Positions 58,144-64,000 of a stretch of DNA of 64,000 nucleotides are shown here, piece by piece (positions within the stretch are counted from its first letter, which is position 1; each line of letters starts with the position of its first letter). A model generated the notes under the pieces. The model was not told the DNA's origin, made no database searches, and saw nothing but the letters and a program-made list of their open reading frames with translations. This DNA comes from Richelia sinica FACHB-800 (GTDB lineage: Bacteria > Cyanobacteriota > Cyanobacteriia > Cyanobacteriales > Nostocaceae): positions 124,001-188,000 of the forward strand of contig NZ_JACJTT010000003.1 of the NCBI RefSeq assembly GCF_014698825.1, read 5' to 3'. The translations under genes and the position numbers were made by a program.

Positions 58144-59043
58144 TTAAGCCTTGCTATCTAAAGGTTGGGGAGTAGGATGACTGGCCTTAGCTAACCTTCT
58201 TCCATAGCCAACAGCAATAAATCCAGTCACAGACATAAATAAACTGTAAATAGCTGGCGGTATAGCCATGTCAGGATTGTTGAGTAATCCGGCAGTAATA
58301 GCGATCGCTAGTGTACCATTTTGAATCCCTACTTCAATGGCAATGCAGATTTGTTGTGCAGGACTGAGGTTAAACAGTTTGCTAGCATAAAACCCAGCCA
58401 ACATGGAAATAATATTCAATAGCACCACAGCCAAGCCAACTTGAACAATAAAACCGGGAAGACGATTCCACTCACGAATAATCAACATGAGAATAATAAT
58501 TGCCAGTAAAACTACTGCCAAGGGGTTAGTGACTTTTTCCAGACGACGGGCAAGTTCTGGAAATATCTGTCGCACACCCATTCCTATGCCTACAGGCAGT
58601 AGAGTCATAAGGAAAATTTGTAGTATTGTATTGCCAATAGGTAGAGCAATGACAGCAGTTTGGCCGATGAAGTGCTGGTAAGCGAGGTTTCCTAAAATGG
58701 GAATGGTAAAAACTGTAATTAGGCTACTAAAAGCTGTGAGAGTGACTGAAAGTGCAACATCTCCTTGAGCCAGGAATGTAAAAATATTTGAGGATGCCCC
58801 ACCCGGACATAATGCCACTATCATTAACCCCATAGCAATCACTGGTTGCATGGGTAATACTTTAGTAATGATAAAACCAATAATAGGTAAGAAAACTAAC
58901 TGACTAATCAAGCCAATGGCAACGGCTTTGGGATATTTCTTTACCCTTTGGAAATCTTCTGGTAAAAGAGATAACCCCATTCCTAGCATGATTATGGCCA
59001 AAGCGATTGGTAACACAACCGCACTCAAGAAGCTTGCTTGCAT
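58144..59043 (-). CDS. Bile acid:sodium symporter family (BASS) transporter
   Basis: 299 residues from ATG 59043; a frame from 59109 would put 22 polar residues ahead of the first membrane segment. About nine or ten hydrophobic segments fill the protein. SAVVLPIALAIIMLGMGLSL, LCPGGASSNIFTFLAQGDVA (about 102-121) and IEVGIQNGTLAIAI (about 238) are the conserved BASS motifs, the latter two near the sodium and substrate sites. Cyanobacterial and plastid BASS proteins move pyruvate, bicarbonate-related or other organic anions with Na+; the substrate here is unknown. The upstream carbonic anhydrase neighbour is suggestive but not decisive. Confidence 0.82.
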   Translation of the reverse strand: MQASFLSAVVLPIALAIIMLGMGLSLLPEDFQRVKKYPKAVAIGLISQLVFLPIIGFIITKVLPMQPVIAMGLMIVALCPGGASSNIFTFLAQGDVALSVTLTAFSSLITVFTIPILGNLAYQHFIGQTAVIALPIGNTILQIFLMTLLPVGIGMGVRQIFPELARRLEKVTNPLAVVLLAIIILMLIIREWNRLPGFIVQVGLAVVLLNIISMLAGFYASKLFNLSPAQQICIAIEVGIQNGTLAIAITAGLLNNPDMAIPPAIYSLFMSVTGFIAVGYGRRLAKASHPTPQPLDSKA

Positions 59044-59420
59044 AATCTTTGTATTAATTAAATACAAAGATGATATCAGAATGTTTTTACAGGAGTTGAA
59101 ATCGCTCAAAGCCGAGTTTTACAGAGTCATAGCTTGACGCTTGAAGTGCCAGGAACAGAACTTGCTGCTGGGATGTTTGCTAACAACGCTTTACCAGACG
59201 AGAAAGCGAAGCAGTGAGAGACGATGCGCGTCAATTTGCAAATCCCAATTTCTGCATAAAGGGAAAATATTAAAACTAAAACAAGTGCATCTGTCATAAG
59301 ATGCGCTTATTTTTCATAAGAAACTAAAATCGAAATCTACCCAGGTTGGTTTGACGTAGAAAATAAGCCATAAAAATCAACTAAGGTAGTGAATTCTTAT
59401 CTATCAAGAATAATGATATA
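59044..59420. other. Spacer with bidirectional terminator
   Basis: No gene was seen between the HEPN gene and the BASS gene. A long hairpin at 59283-59308 is the main feature. Confidence 0.45.
59283..59308 (-). terminator. Terminator of the parA-HEPN operon (possibly bidirectional)
   Basis: AAGTGCATCT (59283-59292) pairs with AGATGCGCTT (59299-59308) with one G-T pair. On the minus strand the stem is followed by GTTTTAGTTTTAA, and on the plus strand by ATTTTT. It lies about 110 bases after the HEPN gene stop. Confidence 0.7.
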
Positions 59421-60023
59421 TTACCAGCTTACAACTATATTATAAATAGTTTGAATATGTTGCTTCATACCAGCATCAGTGACTCCTACAAGATATTTGA
59501 ATAACGCATCAACATCTTTGATAGCTTTAGCTGTCAGTCTAATTTTTCCTGTTGGCGTTTGTGTCCAGGAATTCGCAGGAATGGGAAAACCATGTGCAAA
59601 ACTGTGTCTTACTTGCAGAATATCGTTTAGCATCTGTCGAGTAGCTAGTGCATTTATATTTCTCTTTGACCAAACCCAATCATTTAGAGGGTCATAACCT
59701 GTATATTGAACCAAAAGATTACGAGAATTATCTGCATTTGGCGTATTAAATTGTTTGAGCGAACGTTCCGCAGCATTTTTCGCAAGGGAATGTACAGCAT
59801 AAAACTGAGGATCTAAAGGGTTTGCTGTTACATCAAAAAAGTTGCGAACAAGTTCTTCTATATAAGTTTCCCATCCTGCTACAAACATTGCTAAAGCTGA
59901 ATGGTAATAGATTTGAGTGTGGCTATTTAATATTGGGCGTAGGCGAATATCTGTAGCAGTATCACGTAAAACACGAGCTTTCTGAGCTACTAGATTATAT
60001 TTTAATGCTGCTGGTGATGGCAC
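59421..60023 (-). CDS. HEPN domain protein (RiboL-PSP-HEPN/MAE_18760-like)
   Basis: 200 residues, all helical by composition. The HEPN ribonuclease motif RHSFAH (R139-x4-H144) is present in the QVRHSFAHGFPIP segment. Upstream helices contain ALAMFVAGWETYIEELVRNF (about 44-63), a typical HEPN first helix. HEPN proteins of this group are RNases in toxin-antitoxin and anti-phage systems. The gene starts 10 bases after the ParA-like gene, so translation is probably coupled. No antitoxin of the usual MNT type is next to it; the ParA protein is the only partner. Confidence 0.72.
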   Translation of the reverse strand: MPSPAALKYNLVAQKARVLRDTATDIRLRPILNSHTQIYYHSALAMFVAGWETYIEELVRNFFDVTANPLDPQFYAVHSLAKNAAERSLKQFNTPNADNSRNLLVQYTGYDPLNDWVWSKRNINALATRQMLNDILQVRHSFAHGFPIPANSWTQTPTGKIRLTAKAIKDVDALFKYLVGVTDAGMKQHIQTIYNIVVSW

Positions 60024-60033
60024 TGTAATACTC

Positions 60034-61068
60034 TTAGAGACAATTTACAAATTCTTCCAGTGCATCTCGATACCTCTGTAATGGCTCTGGATTTAATTGC
60101 ACTCGCTCATCACCAATTTTTTTAGGGCCTGGTTTAAGTTTATGTAAGGGAGTACCAGTAGTTGCAGCAACTACACAAGCACTGTGATAATCTGGAATTT
60201 CAATAAAACTTTGGCTGGGTAAATCTTTAGGATTAGCAAAAATATGACGATTTTTCTGATGTATATCATCCATAGTTTTCTTAATAATTTTATTTACAGC
60301 TATAAATGCGGAGGCAGCTTTACCTTCGTAAACAGTTACCCGATTACTTACAAATGTATGTAATTTTGGTACAGATAAGCCTTCATCTTTTGCGCGTTTT
60401 GCAAAACTAATTCGTGCATACGGAGCCGTATTGGGATCACTGATACCATATAGAAGTGCTACCACATTTTCGATGGCACGACGCGAACTATCATCCGCAG
60501 TAAATGGTACAACTACACCCTCTGCCGCAACTAAACCGAGTTGTGTATATACAGCAAAACTAGGGTTACAGTCAATTAAAAATAGAGTATCCCGCTCACC
60601 ACTATGTGTACGCAAAGCAACTGTTAAATCCCGAATCCAACTCAGCACTTGTTTCCAAGCATCTATAGGGATTTGCAGTTGAGAAGTCTGCCGAATTGCT
60701 TCAGAAATTATTTCTAAAAGATTATCTCCACATATAAGCCTTAAATTTTCTGGAATTTGGGGATTAAATTCTTTTGGCTCACATACATAAGGAGATACAT
60801 CTGGAATCATTCGGAAAGGTGAGTTAAGACGTGCTTCTAGGTAGCCGGCTACTGTTGCACGAGGTGTCTTTCTACTTAAAGAATTAAGAGCTTTAGGACT
60901 TTTAAGATATCCCCCCAATAAAGTTTCTGATACATTAGCTTGTGGACACAGATCAATTACATAAACATCTGTATCGGGATAAAGGTGAGCATATTCAGAA
61001 GCAGCTACAAAGCAAAGAAAGCTTTTTCCTACTCCGCCTTTGTTGTTCCAAAAAGCATACGAACTCAT
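60034..61068 (-). CDS. ParA-family ATPase (HEPN partner)
   Basis: 344 residues. The deviant Walker A KGGVGKS is at 10-16 (FWNNKGGVGKSFL), VIDLCPQANVSETLL at 38-52 replaces the usual D-x-D/PQ Walker A-prime, and TLFLIDCNPSFAVYTQLGLV supplies Walker B (about 181-200). A long insert of about 80 residues (60-145) between these motifs is unusual for chromosome or plasmid ParA. No parB or parS-like sequence lies nearby. Together with the HEPN gene 10 bases downstream this looks like a regulated toxin or defence module rather than a partition locus. Confidence 0.78.
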   Translation of the reverse strand: MSSYAFWNNKGGVGKSFLCFVAASEYAHLYPDTDVYVIDLCPQANVSETLLGGYLKSPKALNSLSRKTPRATVAGYLEARLNSPFRMIPDVSPYVCEPKEFNPQIPENLRLICGDNLLEIISEAIRQTSQLQIPIDAWKQVLSWIRDLTVALRTHSGERDTLFLIDCNPSFAVYTQLGLVAAEGVVVPFTADDSSRRAIENVVALLYGISDPNTAPYARISFAKRAKDEGLSVPKLHTFVSNRVTVYEGKAASAFIAVNKIIKKTMDDIHQKNRHIFANPKDLPSQSFIEIPDYHSACVVAATTGTPLHKLKPGPKKIGDERVQLNPEPLQRYRDALEEFVNCL

Positions 61069-61523
61069 TTGTTAGATTCCTTCTCTTTGGTAAAATAATA
61101 CCTACTGCTAACAGAAGTATTGGGAAACTTTTACCTCTATTGTTACAAAATTAAGTTGAGCAGGTTGTTATTGTAACTCAAATAGCAAATTCCACCAAAT
61201 TTTTGAATAATCTGGCTTTAATGGTGATTGCAAGCAAGTATAGAATCTATTTGGTATCTTTTTTTGAAATACAAAAGCTTTAGGAAATTCGTTTTAAGCA
61301 CCCTAGCAACTATAAGGGTTCAGGAAACCGAAAAATCATGAGAAATAACTACCAGACTCATGAAACTTATATGAGTATTGGGCTTTTAAGTGGGGGAATA
61401 GATACCAAATGAGTTCTATAACATTTTGAATCGCAACCAGAGAACCTAGATTCAAAACCTCAGACAGACGCACACAGAACCAGAGGGATTTGATAATAGT
61501 CCCTATCTATCTTTGTTGTTCCT
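61069..61523. other. Spacer before the M24 remnant and galK
   Basis: About 455 bases of divergent spacer. No gene, RNA or strong palindrome was noted. Confidence 0.4.
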
Positions 61524-61745
61524 ATGAACGAAGAAGTTTCCATGAAACTGGGGTTCATCAGACAAACCATCTCTGAAATTGGGATTGGGGGTTTGCGTCT
61601 GCGTGGTACAGACTGGTTTACTTGGGCGACTGGTGGTGCGTCTCCTACAGTATTGTTGACGGCTGAAACTGGTATCGCCGAATTGTTAGTTACACAGGAA
61701 GAGGCATGGGTATTAACAGATGAAATTGAGTTGAAGAGAGAATAA
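61524..61745 (+). pseudogene. M24-family peptidase (aminopeptidase P-like), N-terminal remnant
   Basis: 73 codons with stop. MKLGFIRQTISEIGIGGLRL, RGTDWFTWATGGASPTVLL and VTQEEAWVLTDEIE match the N-terminal creatinase-like domain of cyanobacterial M24 family metallopeptidases (normally about 370-400 residues). The metal-binding catalytic domain is missing: the frame ends after EIELKRE, 2 bases before galK. This reads as a deletion that removed the rest of the gene. A separate stable small protein cannot be excluded, since the reading frame and start are intact. Confidence 0.65.
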
Positions 61746-61747
61746 TT

Positions 61748-62827
61748 ATGACTTTTCAACAAATATTTAATCAATTACCTGAAACCCAAGCTAGTGCATC
61801 AGGCAGGGTGAATTTATTGGGTGAACACACTGACTATAATGATGGTTTTGTTCTACCTACAGCTATTCCCCAGCAGACAATAGTACAGCTAGGTTTTAGT
61901 GAGCAAGGACATCAGTTTTATTCAGAAAATCTGCAAGAACGGGTAAAAATTTTAGATATTAATCATACACCTTCAGGATTTGCTAGTTATATTTTTGGCT
62001 GTATTGAAGTTTTAAAACAAGCAGGATATAGGATTCCGCCACTAAATGTGTATGTGAAATCATCAGTACCCATGGGCGCAGGTTTATCTAGCAGCGCAGC
62101 GTTGGAAGTCGCAACACTCAGGGCTATTCGCCAACTTTTGGACTTACCAATTGATGATGTAGAAATTGCCCAATTGGCCCAACAAGGGGAAATTCATTAT
62201 GCAGGTGTCCAATGCAGCATTATGGATCAAATGGCGGCTAGTCTGGCTGATACTCAACATCTTTTGTTTTTAGATACCCGCACCTTAGAACGTCGTGTCC
62301 TTCTTTTCCCTGACGGTACAACAACTTTAGTTATAGATAGTGGTGTCCCTCACACCCTCGCCACTAGCGGTTATAACCAACGTCGCCTTGAGTGCCAGGA
62401 GGCTGCAAACTTATTAGGAGTTCAGTCTTTAAGAGATATTACAGATGCAAAGGTAGCAGAAACATTACCAGAACCATTAAACCGCCGCGTTCGTCATGTG
62501 GTGACGGAAGATAACCGGGTTTTAGAAGCTGTGCAAGGAGTCACACCAGAGGTTTTTGGTGAATTGATGAACGCATCCCATGCTAGTTTGCGGGATGATT
62601 ATGAAGTTTCTGTACCCGCTTTAGATACATTGGTAGAAATTTTACAGACGACTCCAGGGGTATTGGGTGCAAGGCTTACAGGTGCTGGTTTTGGTGGTGC
62701 TTGTGTAGCGCTAGTTCCCTTAGGTGCAGAACAAGCCATCGCCACTCAAGTTCTGAAAGCCTATAACAATGCAGGTTATACAGGCAAGATTTTAGTTCCT
62801 AACATCGAGGTGGATGATGCAGCCTAA
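61748..62827 (+). CDS. galK: Galactokinase
   Basis: 359 residues. ASGRVNLLGEHTDYNDGFVL (residues 18-37) is the galactokinase signature, VPMGAGLSSSAALEVATLRA (about 110-129) the GHMP ATP-binding loop, and LTGAGFGGACVALVP near 318 the third GHMP motif. It phosphorylates galactose at C1 with ATP (Leloir pathway), feeding UDP-galactose for glycolipids and polysaccharide. It begins 2 bases after the M24 remnant's stop, so translation may be coupled. No other gal genes are nearby. Confidence 0.93.
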   Translation: MTFQQIFNQLPETQASASGRVNLLGEHTDYNDGFVLPTAIPQQTIVQLGFSEQGHQFYSENLQERVKILDINHTPSGFASYIFGCIEVLKQAGYRIPPLNVYVKSSVPMGAGLSSSAALEVATLRAIRQLLDLPIDDVEIAQLAQQGEIHYAGVQCSIMDQMAASLADTQHLLFLDTRTLERRVLLFPDGTTTLVIDSGVPHTLATSGYNQRRLECQEAANLLGVQSLRDITDAKVAETLPEPLNRRVRHVVTEDNRVLEAVQGVTPEVFGELMNASHASLRDDYEVSVPALDTLVEILQTTPGVLGARLTGAGFGGACVALVPLGAEQAIATQVLKAYNNAGYTGKILVPNIEVDDAA

Positions 62828-62900
62828 AGTGATTTTTGGCAATGCTAATAGCGAAGGTGCAAATTTTTGTGTTGGCAGTGGCAATCAGAGCAATTAAAAA

Positions 62901-62954
62901 GCTCACAAAGTGCGACTGAGATTAACTATCACTGCACCCTGTGAGCATATTTTA
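62901..62954 (+). terminator. Possible terminator after galK
   Basis: GCTCACA (62901-62907) pairs with TGTGAGC (62940-62946). An inner GTGC/GCAC pairing is possible, and ATATTTTAA follows. The loop is long, so confidence is modest. Confidence 0.4.
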
Positions 62955-62985
62955 ACCCTGAGAGGCGATCGCCACAGCTAGTCTT

Positions 62986-64000
62986 CTATACTGCTCGCTG
63001 CTGCATTAACACTTGATAGGAATATTGGAAATCATCAAGGGTAATTCTAATCGCTGCTGGGTCTGTTTCTCCTTGGGCGCGGAAACGGCGAATTGCTTCT
63101 ACCGCGGCTTGATTACAGAGTAAAACTAAATCTGCGCCATTCCAACCTTCTGTTTTATTGGCCCAATATTCCAAATCTACATCTAACATGGGTCGTCCTT
63201 GGGTGTAGACTTGCAAAATCTCTAGGCGGCTGGCTAAGTTTGGTAAGTCAACTTTAAGTTGTAAATCTAACCTTCCTGCCCGTAATAATGCTGGGTCAAG
63301 GGCATCCGGGCGATTTGTCGCCCCAATCACTAAAATCGTTGCCCCTGATTCTATGCCATCCAACTCTGTCAGTAATTGACCAACGACCCGATTACTCACA
63401 CCAGAATCACCAGTATAAGTTCCCCGTGCAGGTGCTAAGGTATCAATTTCATCAATAAATATCACACAGGGGTCTGCTTGTCGGGCTTTAGCAAATAATT
63501 CCCGTACCGCTTGTTCACTGGCTCCCACCCACCGGGTTAGTAATTCTGGGCCATTGACACCAATAAAATTAGCTCTAGCTTGGGAAGCAACAGCTTTTGC
63601 CAATAGGGTTTTACCTGTTCCCGGTGGGCCCCACAGTAAGATACCTTTGGGAGCAACAGCCTTAGTTTGGCGGTACAGTTCGGGATACAATAATGCCCCT
63701 TCTACTGACTCCCGCAGGGTTTGTTTAATTGCTTCTAAACCGCCAATATCATCCCATTCCACATGGGGAACTTCTACTTCCATACTCCGCAGCACTGCTG
63801 GTTTAACTTCTTTGAGTGCTTGCAGAAAGTCAGCCTGGCTGATGGTCATGGTTTCCGGCACTTGCACATCAATGGAAGGAACCTGACGACGCAGAGCCGA
63901 GTAAGCAGCTTTTTGACAGACAGCTTTTAAGTCGGCCCCAACAAATCCTACAGTGCGATCGCTAATAAATTCCAGACTCACTGTCTCATCTAACGGCATA
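62986..64000 (-). CDS. Cdc48/VCP-like AAA ATPase, C-terminal part (cut by window edge)
   Basis: At least 337 residues; the frame continues past the right edge, and the methionine near the edge is internal. It starts with the end of a first AAA domain (GFVGADLKAVCQKAAYSALR) and then a complete second AAA domain. That domain has WDDIGGLEAIKQTLRESVEG, Walker A GPPGTGKT, Walker B CVIFIDEIDTLAPAR, ATNRPDALDPALLRAGRLD (sensor and arginine finger) and GWNGADLVLLCNQAAVEAI. This tandem-AAA layout matches Cdc48-like proteins, which unfold or extract proteins using ATP. It is convergent with galK. Confidence 0.85.
   Translation of the reverse strand, partial: MPLDETVSLEFISDRTVGFVGADLKAVCQKAAYSALRRQVPSIDVQVPETMTISQADFLQALKEVKPAVLRSMEVEVPHVEWDDIGGLEAIKQTLRESVEGALLYPELYRQTKAVAPKGILLWGPPGTGKTLLAKAVASQARANFIGVNGPELLTRWVGASEQAVRELFAKARQADPCVIFIDEIDTLAPARGTYTGDSGVSNRVVGQLLTELDGIESGATILVIGATNRPDALDPALLRAGRLDLQLKVDLPNLASRLEILQVYTQGRPMLDVDLEYWANKTEGWNGADLVLLCNQAAVEAIRRFRAQGETDPAAIRITLDDFQYSYQVLMQQRAV

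Noticed and set aside
60034-61068. ParA gene as evidence for a plasmid partition locus
   Set aside because: There is no parB or iteron-like parS sequence, and the partner is a HEPN protein. The surroundings are chromosomal housekeeping genes.
61460-61774. 104-codon minus-strand frame over the M24 remnant
   Set aside because: It is antisense to a frame with clear M24 similarity and overlaps the start of galK.

Overview
The window comes from the chromosome of a heterocyst-forming filamentous cyanobacterium (order Nostocales, close to Nostoc/Anabaena). Evidence: photosystem II genes (psb30, psb27, a PsbP-like gene), geranylgeranyl reductase chlP, many GCGATCGC (HIP1) octamers, tandem heptamer repeats typical of this group, a hetP-family gene with a HetR-type operator upstream, and devB/devC-type exporter genes. 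No rRNA, tRNA, CRISPR array, prophage or intact insertion sequence was recognised.

Region 1-9.3 kb: the start of a PBP2-type transpeptidase gene runs off the left edge. Next come a polyamine ABC transporter set (potA, potD, potB, no potC), recJ, psb30, a PEP-CTERM protein, chlP with its own terminator, and a YidD-family gene with a cysteine-rich tail. Region 9.5-26 kb is almost all plus strand: cysA-like ATPase, chorismate lyase, a DUF3352 protein, ccsA, rpmB, a TIGR04282 glycosyltransferase, an HpsJ-like protein, a family 2 glycosyltransferase, a DUF502 protein, nusB, ftsY, a GAF-SpoIIE phosphatase, a CyanoP-like protein and maf. Several families of small dispersed repeats lie between these genes.

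Region 26-45 kb: a UbiB/ABC1 kinase, cofH, psb27, a GH10-like glycosidase, devC and devB on the minus strand with no devA, valS with a membrane CAAD domain, three small or moderate conserved genes, a large TPR-CHAT protein and a GH116 glycosidase.

Region 45-57 kb is the most distinctive. It starts with a stand-alone colicin D-type tRNase domain and its likely immunity protein. A 2.1 kb gene-poor stretch follows, holding a palindrome that matches the known HetR operator 15/17, then a hetP-family gene, another gene-poor stretch with an orphan intrinsic terminator, and a four-gene run: a transposase-derived HTH protein, an ABC exporter with an intact C39 peptidase domain, an HlyD-type adaptor and a PpiC-type peptidyl-prolyl isomerase. 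A small unknown gene carrying a double-glycine-like motif comes next. Together these look like a peptide or protein export apparatus placed beside a heterocyst commitment gene.

Region 57-64 kb: a Tat-targeted beta carbonic anhydrase, a BASS-family transporter, a compact ParA-HEPN gene pair with its own terminator (candidate defence or toxin module), a remnant of an M24 peptidase gene directly before galK, and the C-terminal part of a Cdc48-like AAA ATPase cut by the right edge.
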